Shown here piece after piece: positions 26,031 through 32,831 of a stretch of DNA of 36,816 nucleotides. Made by a program: the position numbers and the translations under genes. The notes beneath the pieces were generated by a model. It worked only from the letters and a program-made list of their open reading frames with translations. It did no database searches and had not been told where the DNA came from. Source of the DNA: Bacteroidota bacterium (lineage in GTDB: Bacteria > Bacteroidota > Bacteroidia > Chitinophagales > Saprospiraceae); NCBI GenBank assembly GCA_006226345.1, contig SBHD01000131.1, positions 1 through 36,816 of the forward strand, written 5' to 3'. Each line of letters opens with the position of its first letter. Within the stretch, counting starts at the first letter, position 1.

Positions 26031-26038
26031 CAATGATA
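26031..26038 (-). promoter_or_regulatory. Possible -7 element of CotH paralogue B
   Basis: The minus strand reads TATCATTG, one mismatch from TAnnTTTG, 46 bp upstream of ATG 25984. CTG lies 21 bp further upstream in place of TTG. This is weaker than the perfect boxes elsewhere in the window. Confidence 0.3.
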
Positions 26039-26132
26039 CAAAAAGCTTAAACGAGTTCGCAGTTTGAGTATGTCGAAATACTTTTATGGCTGGTGCTGGC
26101 AAGTTATGCGCCGGGTTGCCAGAATAAACGGG

Positions 26133-26414
26133 TCAGATGATTTCCTCGAACGTCTCCGGGTGCGCTTCCGGGAATGCCCGGACATTGGCTGTTAACCGGG
26201 TTTGGTGAAGTGCGGCAAAAACAGCCATGACATCAGACAGAAGTTTTTCATCCACCCACTTCCTGACCTTTTCCGGATCATCAAACCGTTCATCAGTGCC
26301 CATTTTGAAACTGAGTTCGTACCCGGGATTCTCAAATTTTACCGAAACCCGGTTGTCCATTTTGAAAATAGTGATCTTTAGCTCAGGGTGGTTAATATTT
26401 CCAATAATTCGCAT
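26133..26414 (-). CDS. Small conserved-looking protein, function unknown
   Basis: A 93-aa acidic, probably cytoplasmic protein with no signal peptide or membrane helix. It has an N-terminal beta-rich half (LKITIFKMDNRVSVKFENPG) and a C-terminal helical half (FDDPEKVRKWVDEKLLSDVMAVFAALHQ). I do not recognise a named family. It lies 56 bp downstream of the aquaporin gene on the same strand with no promoter box between them, so co-transcription is likely. It reads as a real gene because the codon pattern is consistent and the region has no other use. Confidence 0.68.
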   Translation of the reverse strand: MRIIGNINHPELKITIFKMDNRVSVKFENPGYELSFKMGTDERFDDPEKVRKWVDEKLLSDVMAVFAALHQTRLTANVRAFPEAHPETFEEII

Positions 26415-26470
26415 AATCAGGAAATTGTGATTGTTTTACACCAATACAACCAGGCAGATGTTCAGGAAGA

Positions 26471-27103
26471 TTACTCTCCCTCTGGTTTCGAACTGCGGTA
26501 CACAGATACTGCTGCTGCTGCGCCGATAAAAGCGCCGATCATCGGTGCCCAGATCTCCCCCCAGGCTATCAGACCGGCAATCGCCAGGCCCAGGACCAGA
26601 GCGGGATTGAACATTGCCAGTGTGATACGCTGGAACGCGTAGGCAGCCCCAACCGCCATCGATCCAACTGCCAATCCGGCATGGTCAGTTTCAGTACCGG
26701 CTGGTACGGATGTATGCAGGAAAACCAGCGTGAGCATAAAACTCCCCAATGTTTCTGCAAAAAGCGCACAAAGCGGATCAAATGAAAGGGGAGGGAGGTC
26801 TACTGCAGTGCCATTACACCGGATCAGGAACGCCGCTAATAATGCCCCCAGGATGCTGCCGGAGAGTTGTGCGATCCAGTAATAAGGGAAGTCCCACCGT
26901 TCCAGGGAGGCACGCATCAGCGACGCAAGTGAAAATGCCGGATTGAAATGACTACCGGAAACCGTTTTACCAGCATATATGACCCCGGCCAATACTGTAC
27001 CATATACTAATGGCATACCGGTCTCTGGAGGATATACAATTGCTAAAATTACAGCAAGCACTAAAATGAAGGTTCCGATACCTTCCATCAGATATTTTTT
27101 CAT
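26471..27103 (-). CDS. MIP/aquaporin family channel with non-canonical selectivity filter
   Basis: A 210-aa inner-membrane channel with six membrane segments and two half-helix loops. Both NPA motifs are intact: HFNPAFSLA (N54-A56) after SGSH, and MFNPALVLG (N166-A168). Aligned without gaps to E. coli AqpZ around each NPA, the four ar/R filter positions are Tyr34, Ala154, Ala163 and Leu169. AqpZ has Phe43, His174, Thr183 and Arg189 there. The near-universal Arg after the second NPA is therefore Leu. This implies a wider, uncharged pore, so water or glycerol specificity cannot be assumed. ATG 27103 gives a typical N-terminus (MKKYLMEGIGTFILV). A perfect -7 box lies upstream at 27140-27147. Probably co-transcribed with the 93-aa protein gene. 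Confidence 0.9.
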   Translation of the reverse strand: MKKYLMEGIGTFILVLAVILAIVYPPETGMPLVYGTVLAGVIYAGKTVSGSHFNPAFSLASLMRASLERWDFPYYWIAQLSGSILGALLAAFLIRCNGTAVDLPPLSFDPLCALFAETLGSFMLTLVFLHTSVPAGTETDHAGLAVGSMAVGAAYAFQRITLAMFNPALVLGLAIAGLIAWGEIWAPMIGAFIGAAAAVSVYRSSKPEGE

Positions 27104-27110
27104 ATGCCCT

Positions 27111-27118
27111 TATTTTTG
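27111..27118 (+). promoter_or_regulatory. -7 element of the S9 peptidase gene
   Basis: A perfect TATTTTTG on the plus strand, 41 bp before ATG 27160; expected start near 27125. It lies in the leader of the divergent aquaporin transcript and faces that gene's own -7 box at 27140-27147. No -33 TTG is evident. Confidence 0.55.
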
Positions 27119-27139
27119 CCTGTTGTCATTCATCACCGC

Positions 27140-27147
27140 CAAAAATA
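27140..27147 (-). promoter_or_regulatory. -7 element of the aquaporin gene
   Basis: The minus strand reads TATTTTTG, a perfect TAnnTTTG, 36 bp before ATG 27103; expected start near 27133. Its -33 region would fall inside the start of the peptidase gene on the other strand. Confidence 0.55.
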
Positions 27148-27159
27148 TTGAAATTCTCT

Positions 27160-29181
27160 ATGCGCCCGTTACTCTTTCTTTTCACTCTGCTTTATATGAG
27201 CCAGATCTCTAGTTTGACTGCCCAGAAACAACTTCTCACGCCCGAGCTACTTTGGAAGGTAGGACGGGTCTCGCTGGATTGTGTTTCGCCGGACGGTTCC
27301 ATGGCCGTTTACGGTGTACGCAAATACAGTGCGGAGCACAACAACAGCAAGCGTGTTCTCTACCTGATCAACCTTAAAACAAAGGAGAGCCGCCCCCTGA
27401 CAGATGCCAGTAGTTCGGCTAGCGATGCGGCATTTAACCCTGCAGGAGACCGTATAGGTTTTATCCAGGGCGGTAAGCTGCATGAAGTTTCGCTTCAAAC
27501 GAACACGACCTCCCAGGTGACGGAGTTCGAACTGAACGGTTTTAAGTACGCCCCGGATGGAAAACATATCCTGTTCATTCAGGACGTCAAGTTCGATCAA
27601 ACTCCGACCGAACGGTATCCGGACCTTCCGTCTGCAACCGGCCGCATCTCGGACCAACTATTTTACCGGCATTGGAAGTCCTGGCATGACTATCAATACA
27701 GTAATGTGTTTTATATCCGCTATGCAGACGGCAAGGCAGTGGGCAGCCCGGTAAACATTATGAACGAGCCCTATGACTCCCCCCTGCGCCCAATGGGCGG
27801 CATGGAGCAGATCTCCTGGAGCCCGGATAGCAAATTCATTGTATATACCTGCCGCAAGCTGAAGGGTACGGCGGAAACACGGAGCACGAACTCCGATCTC
27901 TACCTGTATGATCTGGCCACTTCGAAAACACTCAACGTAACAGAAGGAATGGTGGGCTATGATCTGGATCCCGTATTTTCCCCTGATGGCCGCTACCTGG
28001 CCTGGACGAGTATGGAAACTGCCGGATATGAGGCCGATCGCCCACGCCTGATGTTGCTGGATACCCGGACCAATGACCGGACCGAACTGTCTGCAGGATG
28101 GAATTCCGAGGTTGTACATCCGCAATGGGCGGAAGACGGCAGCGGGCTATACTTCTTAAGTGCAACGGATTTTACCTATCAGATTTTCCGGGTCAACCTT
28201 TCTGACCGGAAGATCCGCCAGATCACTACCGGACAGCATGATTACAACAACTTTATGACTGCAGGTGATCAAATCGTTGCAACCCGGGTGTCCATGACGT
28301 ATCCGGCTGAATTGTACCTCGTAGATCCCACTTCAGGCAAAGCAGAACAGATCACTTCTGCCACTGCCGACCCATGGGCCTCTGTCGCCCAGTCAAAGGT
28401 GGAACGGCGTAATGTGAAAACAACGGATGGAAAGAACATGAATGTTTGGGTGGTACTGCCGCCCGACTATGAAGCCGGAAAACAATATCCGGCCTTGCTG
28501 TATTGCCAGGGCGGCCCACAATCGGCACTAAGCCAGTTTTTTTCCTACCGGTGGAACCTGCAGCTAATGGCAGCGCAGGGGTACGTGATCATCGCCCCCT
28601 GTCGTCGTGGTATGCCGGGCGGTCCGGAAGGACAGGCCTGGAATGCGGCCATAAGCGGTGATTGGGGCGGACAGCCTATGCAGGACCTGCTGGCGGCAAC
28701 GGATGCCCTGGTAAAGGAACCTTTTATTGATGCCTCCCGGGTAGGGGCAGTTGGCGCCAGTTTTGGCGGCTATTCGGTTTTCTGGCTGGCAGGTAACCAC
28801 AACAAGCGGTTCAAAACCTTTATCTCACACTGTGGAATGTTCAATACAACCAGCTGGTATGGCACAACGGAGGAACTATGGTTTGCCAATTACGATTTGG
28901 GCGGACCGTATTGGGAACACCCGACAGATGCCTCCTGGACTAAATTCAGTCCGCATTTGTACGTCCAAAATTGGGATACACCCATATTGGTCATGCATAA
29001 TGAATTGGACTTTCGTGTCCCGTTCTCGGAAGGTATGCAAGCCTTTCAGGCTGCCCAGTTACAGGGTATCCCGTCCCGGCTGGTAAGTTTTCCGGATGAA
29101 GGGCACTGGATGTCGACGCCACAAAACAGTTTGATGTGGCAACGGGAGTTTTTCCGTTGGCTGGAGACTTATCTGAAATAA
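27160..29181 (+). CDS. S9 family (prolyl oligopeptidase-like) peptidase, likely dipeptidyl peptidase 5-type
   Basis: A periplasmic serine peptidase that removes dipeptides or short acyl-peptides from peptide N-termini. The product is 673 aa from ATG 27160, where the signal peptide starts (RPLLFLFTLLYMSQISSLTAQ); a TTG start at 27148 would add only four residues. Residues about 40-400 form a beta-propeller with TolB/PD40-like blades (FSPDGRYLAWTS, ISWSPDSKFIVYT). The C-terminal alpha/beta hydrolase domain has the nucleophile elbow GASFGGYS (Ser534), Asp617 in NELDFRVPF and His649 in DEGHWMS: a complete triad. Length and layout match Porphyromonas DPP5, a periplasmic enzyme used in peptide nutrition; the exact specificity is inferred. 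It has its own promoter box and terminator. Confidence 0.92.
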   Translation: MRPLLFLFTLLYMSQISSLTAQKQLLTPELLWKVGRVSLDCVSPDGSMAVYGVRKYSAEHNNSKRVLYLINLKTKESRPLTDASSSASDAAFNPAGDRIGFIQGGKLHEVSLQTNTTSQVTEFELNGFKYAPDGKHILFIQDVKFDQTPTERYPDLPSATGRISDQLFYRHWKSWHDYQYSNVFYIRYADGKAVGSPVNIMNEPYDSPLRPMGGMEQISWSPDSKFIVYTCRKLKGTAETRSTNSDLYLYDLATSKTLNVTEGMVGYDLDPVFSPDGRYLAWTSMETAGYEADRPRLMLLDTRTNDRTELSAGWNSEVVHPQWAEDGSGLYFLSATDFTYQIFRVNLSDRKIRQITTGQHDYNNFMTAGDQIVATRVSMTYPAELYLVDPTSGKAEQITSATADPWASVAQSKVERRNVKTTDGKNMNVWVVLPPDYEAGKQYPALLYCQGGPQSALSQFFSYRWNLQLMAAQGYVIIAPCRRGMPGGPEGQAWNAAISGDWGGQPMQDLLAATDALVKEPFIDASRVGAVGASFGGYSVFWLAGNHNKRFKTFISHCGMFNTTSWYGTTEELWFANYDLGGPYWEHPTDASWTKFSPHLYVQNWDTPILVMHNELDFRVPFSEGMQAFQAAQLQGIPSRLVSFPDEGHWMSTPQNSLMWQREFFRWLETYLK

Positions 29182-29195
29182 CCAGGCCTAAAAAC

Positions 29196-29234
29196 AAAAT
29201 GGCGTTGATGTTTTGCACATCAACGCCATTTTTA
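29196..29234 (+). terminator. Intrinsic terminator of the S9 peptidase gene
   Basis: A perfect stem AAAATGGCGTTGATGT/ACATCAACGCCATTTT (29196-29211 and 29217-29232) with a 5-nt loop is followed by further T, 14 bp after the stop. It is a classic terminator for plus-strand transcription. Confidence 0.9.
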
Positions 29235-29248
29235 AATCTGTTTTTTGG

Positions 29249-29290
29249 AAAAAAAAGAGCCCCCATCCAGCATTACGCGGATAGAGGGCT
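29249..29290 (-). terminator. Intrinsic terminator on the minus strand downstream of the candidate small RNA
   Basis: On the minus strand AGCCCTCTATCC (29290-29279), a 10-nt loop and GGATGGGGGCT (29268-29258) form a stem with G-U pairs. C then eight T follow (29257-29249). It terminates transcription from the right and sits almost back to back with the plus-strand terminator of the peptidase gene. Confidence 0.82.
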
Positions 29291-29304
29291 ATCCCAAAAA
29301 CCGA

Positions 29305-29442
29305 TTACATCTTTATGCGGAAGGGCTTTAGACAAGCCCATGGCAAATCAAAATTACAAGTGACAGGTTGATTAAAACCTGATGTATGTCGGGAATAAAA
29401 GGAGGGCGACTCGACAAGGACTGTCACAATGGAATGATCCAT
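29305..29442 (-). CDS. Possible 45-aa micro-protein inside the small transcription unit
   Basis: ATG 29442 opens a 45-codon frame starting MDHSIVTVLVESPSF and ending FRIKM, with stop TAA at 29307-29305. The stop is 14 bp before the terminator stem, which is what a short gene would look like. The predicted leader is only about 5 nt, there is no Shine-Dalgarno sequence, and the peptide has no recognisable motif. Two RNA hairpins fall inside the frame. I cannot tell whether the frame is translated or a chance ORF in an RNA gene. Confidence 0.25.
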   Translation of the reverse strand: MDHSIVTVLVESPSFYSRHTSGFNQPVTCNFDLPWACLKPFRIKM

Positions 29443-29453
29443 ACGTTGCACTA

Positions 29454-29461
29454 CAAAGGTA
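29454..29461 (-). promoter_or_regulatory. -7 element of the candidate small RNA
   Basis: The minus strand reads TACCTTTG, identical to the argS box. It lies between the dynamin-like gene's 3' end and the candidate RNA, where no annotated gene would need a promoter. TTG occurs 9 bp and 30 bp upstream, not at the usual 17-23. Confidence 0.5.
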
Positions 29462-29580
29462 GACCAAAATCAAGAGAGCGAGGTATACCGACAAAACGGT
29501 AATTCTTCCAGGCAGGTTGCGGCCAGATAGTGTTCTGGAAATGTCCGAGGGATAGGGCGTTTAAATTCCAGACCTTTTTA
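29462..29580. other. Gap between dynamin-like gene and candidate small RNA
   Basis: No gene is seen. The only structure is a weak TACCG/CGGTA hairpin (about 29482-29497) without a following T tract. The dynamin-like operon therefore has no strong terminator of its own and may read through to the terminator at 29249-29290. With 29182-29461 this completes the 399-bp stretch between the S9 peptidase and dynamin-like genes. Confidence 0.4.
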
Positions 29581-31305
29581 TTAATTGATTTTCAGGTCCT
29601 TGTAAAGATGGCCAAAGCGCTCTACCAGTTCCAGATATCGGGAGTCAAAATGCGCGATTTGCTTTTCCTCGTTGGCCAACAGGGCATCTAAATCTCCAAA
29701 ATTGTCGTTGATGCGGCTTTTTATTGTACGCACATAGGTAAATAGTTTGTCGCGCAGGGTCTCTTCCATGCGGCTACGGCCCTGTGCGATCTCGTCGTAA
29801 TACCCTTTAACGATCTTACGTCGTTGAAGGCCAGCAGATATTCCGGCAAACAATAGCCCGACCCCTGTCAAGACCCCGCCGGTGATATCAAATACAGCAA
29901 CTTTGGTAACAGCAGCTAAAATAATTCCGATCACGGCAACACCGCTTCCTGCAGCAATGTTGGGAGATACGTTTGCATTTTCCGGAAACAACCGCGTATC
30001 GGTGAAATTTTCCGAGCGGGACATAAAACGGCCAAATGCTTCCTGGAGATCCTTTAAAACGGCCGCCCGTTTGTCTGATATGTCTTCAAAAATATAGGAG
30101 TCACTCTTCACGACAGTAGTGGTACTTCCCTTGATCTTCAAATCGATCATTTTTGCCATTTGCTGGATGCTGTCAGCCAGGTCTACGACACCATCACTAA
30201 GTTTTGCACGCAGTTCGGCATTAAGGTTTGTTTCCAGTTTTTTTGCCAACTCATCCAGCCAGTCCTTAATGGAAGACTGCTTACTGAATATCCCCATTAT
30301 CGACCTGCGGAGCATGGCCGGGAAAGAGAGTCCTCCTTCCAGTTCCTGCCCCACCTGACGGGTGATCCGGTCGTATCCATGGAGCAGATTCTCGATCAGT
30401 ATACTGCTTTGATGGTTGGACTTAGCCTCCTGATGGTCGAGTGTTTGTTGTACATCTTCCCGGAAACCCCGGTCTGCCTTAAACTGTGCATTTCGGGTGT
30501 CCAGATCTTGCCTGATACGATCCAGCAGGCCTTTTGAGGTGTCCAGGTTGTTTTGCAATTTCAATGCGGCGCCACGTCCTCCGGTCACATGTGTCCGGAT
30601 ATAATCCCGAACTGGTGAAAATCCACTTTCGTCAAACCGACCCTCCAATTCTGCCTTTGCGCTGGTAGCAAAGATCAGGGGATCCTGCATGCCTTTCTTT
30701 TGGGCATAGTCGAATAATCCACGCTCATTTACAGCCAGGTCCTCTTCGTTGAGCAGGTCTTTTTGTTGCAAAACAAAGATGATCTTCTTGTGCCAGTCCT
30801 GGTGAATGAATTCAAAAAAGTCCCAGGCAGACTGCCGGTATGGGTTTTTGGCTTCAAAAACGAATATGACGAGGTCGCTCGCGGGAATAAACCCTTCGGT
30901 GATCTCCTGGTGGCGCTCTACGATGGAATTAGTACCGGGGGTATCGACGATGGCAATGTCACGCAGGATATCCACCGGAAGAAAAACCTTTTTCAAATAT
31001 GGATTTACCGGCACTGTTTCTTCTTCTGCCCCGTATAGAATTTGCTGAATGGTGTCCGTCATCGGTTGCGGCGCCACCGGGCATATTTCCCTTCCGGCTT
31101 CCAGTAGTGCATTGACAAAACTGCTCTTACCTGCTTTGACTTCACCGACAATGACAAACATATACGGTTCGGACATCCGGTTGCGTAACTCACCTACCGT
31201 GGTTGCCAGTTCCTTGTGCCCGATCTCTTGCGTCAGATTATGCAGGTCCTTTACCGCATCTTCAACTTTTACCCGCAATGCCTGTGTGTGCTGGTTTAAC
31301 ATCAT
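29581..31305 (-). CDS. Dynamin-like GTPase with C-terminal membrane hairpin
   Basis: A bacterial dynamin-family protein of 574 aa, predicted to bind GTP and act on membranes. G1 P-loop GEVKAGKS (54-61), a G2 Thr in PMTDT (~83), G3 DTPG (121-124), and a G4-like QQKD (180-183) where NKxD/TKxD is usual. A long helical stalk follows (about 250-440). A hydrophobic pair of segments lies at about 449-494 (VAVIGIILAAVTKVAVFDI, then GGVLTGVGLLFAGISAGL), likely the membrane paddle or anchor. The last 80 residues are helical. Proteins of this type fuse or reshape membranes, and some protect against membrane stress or phage. Last gene of a six-gene minus-strand run, 23 bp after the WbqC-like gene. The exact function is unknown. 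Confidence 0.88.
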   Translation of the reverse strand: MMLNQHTQALRVKVEDAVKDLHNLTQEIGHKELATTVGELRNRMSEPYMFVIVGEVKAGKSSFVNALLEAGREICPVAPQPMTDTIQQILYGAEEETVPVNPYLKKVFLPVDILRDIAIVDTPGTNSIVERHQEITEGFIPASDLVIFVFEAKNPYRQSAWDFFEFIHQDWHKKIIFVLQQKDLLNEEDLAVNERGLFDYAQKKGMQDPLIFATSAKAELEGRFDESGFSPVRDYIRTHVTGGRGAALKLQNNLDTSKGLLDRIRQDLDTRNAQFKADRGFREDVQQTLDHQEAKSNHQSSILIENLLHGYDRITRQVGQELEGGLSFPAMLRRSIMGIFSKQSSIKDWLDELAKKLETNLNAELRAKLSDGVVDLADSIQQMAKMIDLKIKGSTTTVVKSDSYIFEDISDKRAAVLKDLQEAFGRFMSRSENFTDTRLFPENANVSPNIAAGSGVAVIGIILAAVTKVAVFDITGGVLTGVGLLFAGISAGLQRRKIVKGYYDEIAQGRSRMEETLRDKLFTYVRTIKSRINDNFGDLDALLANEEKQIAHFDSRYLELVERFGHLYKDLKIN

Positions 31306-31328
31306 ATTGATCTTGTGACGTCAGAATA

Positions 31329-31979
31329 TTAATTGGTCTCAGTGTCTGGTAAAATTAAGGACTCTTGCAATATGGCTACGGTTTGTTTGCCGCAACACAT
31401 AAGCAGGTCAAGAACGGACAAGTCTGGTATGAATCCATGCCGTTCGGTAAATACCTGCGGATAGGGCAGGGCCCTGTACCAAAGGAGTGGGGTAGCAGGC
31501 TTTGGGGTGATACTGTTTCGCAGATCCACAATAGTATCGGCCTCTAAGGCAAAGCGGTACGTTTCGGTCAACTGCAATGTGCCCTTCCAGCCAAGTCTGC
31601 CAAGCAGGTAGTGCAGAATATCCAGGTTGAGGTCAAATAGAAACCGGTATTTCCGCCTGAAGAAAGGCTCCAGATCTGCTATGAAGTGATCAAAGAAAGG
31701 CGCATTCCCGTATGCAGTCAAAATGCTGCGCCAATGGTTGACCTGCCAGTTTTCCCGGTATGCAATACGGACCTCCCGGATTGGTGATTGTTGGTGTTTT
31801 CCCTTTTCAAGTGGAATACTTAACCGTTGCAGACCATTCGGGCCTGCGATGTGACACCGGTTCCGGTAACTGCTTTTCTGAAAGTGCTCAGCGGATTCCA
31901 GGTGCAGGATCGAACTGTGCCAGGCTGCAGCCATCCATGGGACTGGCGGGAAATAGGCCAATTCGAGCAGGTATTGCAT
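31329..31979 (-). CDS. WbqC-like family protein
   Basis: A 216-aa cytoplasmic protein read from ATG 31979; an upstream in-frame ATG at 32087 lies inside the preceding gene and would add unrelated residues. It begins LLELAYFPPVPWMAA, the typical WbqC-family opening, and continues with YRNRCHIAGPNGLQRLSIPLE and NHWRSILTAYGNAPFFDHF, also family hallmarks. WbqC proteins occur in some O-antigen/polysaccharide clusters and as stand-alone genes across Bacteroidota; their biochemical activity is not established. Here no glycosyltransferases are nearby. The neighbours are TraB/GumN-like (28 bp upstream) and dynamin-like (23 bp downstream) genes, so an envelope role is only an inference. Confidence 0.85.
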   Translation of the reverse strand: MQYLLELAYFPPVPWMAAAWHSSILHLESAEHFQKSSYRNRCHIAGPNGLQRLSIPLEKGKHQQSPIREVRIAYRENWQVNHWRSILTAYGNAPFFDHFIADLEPFFRRKYRFLFDLNLDILHYLLGRLGWKGTLQLTETYRFALEADTIVDLRNSITPKPATPLLWYRALPYPQVFTERHGFIPDLSVLDLLMCCGKQTVAILQESLILPDTETN

Positions 31980-32007
31980 AGTGTTTTCTTGTAGTATGCC
32001 GGCAAGG

Positions 32008-32811
32008 TCACTTCCGGTGCTTAGGACCCGGAATTGCCTTGACTTTAAATCCGTTTTTCCGGAGCAACCGGAGCATGCCCTTTTCACCGGCTAGGTGGCC
32101 GGCGCCAACTGCACAAAACAGGCTTTCCTGCCGGGCAATCTCCGTAAAGCGCTGAACCATCAACCGGTTCCGGTCAAAAAGCATCGCCCGGCGCATTCCA
32201 CGCGCATCCTTTCGGGCCGACTGGTAGAGCCGCTGAATGTTGCCTGAACGATACCAGCGCATCATCTTTTTCAGGCGTTTTTTTTGGCGTCCATAGTTCT
32301 TCAGCAGCCAGGTCAAGCTTTTCAGGTGCTGTTTGTACGGGATCCGTTTCAACGTTTGTAACTGCTCTTCAAATGTTTCTACCCCTGCTGTTCTTTTCCC
32401 CTTGGACCGGGCATATTCCCACAAGGTTTCATCCAGAGAATAAGCAGCCTCTCCTGCCAGCAATGCATTGGTCAGGGCCAAGCTGACTGCCATAGGGTGG
32501 AGGTGCCGCAGGTTTTCAGCCGGAACGCCCAACTTCTTTTTACAATAAAACTGCATATTCTTCCAGACCCCTGCTTTCAGGGCCTGATCCAGTGGTAATT
32601 GGTCCGCCGGCTGCATTACAGCTGCCACTGCCTGATGGTCGGTCTCGGAAAATTCAAATTCAGTGGCAAAAACGGGGCATTTTTCCAGGTACACCTTGGC
32701 CAACTCAAACCATTCGAAAGCACGCAAATCACGCACGTGCATGGTTCCGAAAAGAAAGGAACTCGGCCCTCCCGACCTGGGAGTTAATTGCCACAATAAC
32801 GATTTTTTCAT
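32008..32811 (-). CDS. TraB/GumN-like family protein lacking a signal peptide
   Basis: A 267-aa member of the TraB/GumN (TIKI-like) superfamily, thought to be metal-dependent peptidases or peptide-binding proteins. Family motifs are visible: LFGTMHVRD near the N-terminus (GxxH), ATEFEFSE with the conserved Glu, and FCAVGAGHLAGEKGMLRLL near the C-terminus (second GxxH). A strongly basic stretch (RQKKRLKKMMRWYRSG) lies in the middle. Most bacterial relatives are exported. This one starts MKKSLLWQLTPRSGG with no signal peptide or membrane helix, so it appears cytoplasmic. ATG 32811 is 20 bp after the stop of the membrane-protein gene, in the six-gene operon. The substrate is unknown. Confidence 0.85.
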   Translation of the reverse strand: MKKSLLWQLTPRSGGPSSFLFGTMHVRDLRAFEWFELAKVYLEKCPVFATEFEFSETDHQAVAAVMQPADQLPLDQALKAGVWKNMQFYCKKKLGVPAENLRHLHPMAVSLALTNALLAGEAAYSLDETLWEYARSKGKRTAGVETFEEQLQTLKRIPYKQHLKSLTWLLKNYGRQKKRLKKMMRWYRSGNIQRLYQSARKDARGMRRAMLFDRNRLMVQRFTEIARQESLFCAVGAGHLAGEKGMLRLLRKNGFKVKAIPGPKHRK

Positions 32812-32831
32812 GTGTTGCGCCGGGGGGATTG

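Larger units (their letters stand above)
29249..29447 (-). ncRNA. Candidate structured small RNA with own promoter and terminator
   Basis: A self-contained transcription unit in a 399-bp gap without an annotated gene. A perfect -7 box TACCTTTG (29461-29454, minus) predicts a start near 29447, and a strong terminator ends at 29249, giving about 200 nt. Internal hairpins are CAGGTT/AACCTG (29364-29381) and GGGCTT/AAGCCC (29323-29339), plus a weak GACA/TGTC stem (29413-29425). GTGACAG/CTGTCAC (29427-29421 with 29366-29360) can pair over 54 nt, but it overlaps and excludes the first hairpin, so alternative folds are possible. No -33 TTG is clear. I could not match it to tmRNA, RNase P RNA, SRP RNA or 6S RNA by eye. 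It also contains a 45-codon reading frame, so a micro-gene is the main alternative. Confidence 0.42.

Noticed and set aside
26096-26122. CTGGCAA/TTGCCAG inverted repeat after the 93-aa protein gene as a terminator
   Set aside because: The stem is 7 bp with a 13-nt loop and there is no T tract on the minus strand.
31316-31323. TGACGTCA palindrome between the WbqC-like and dynamin-like genes
   Set aside because: An 8-bp palindrome can occur by chance, it lies within a 23-bp operon gap, and no partner site was seen.
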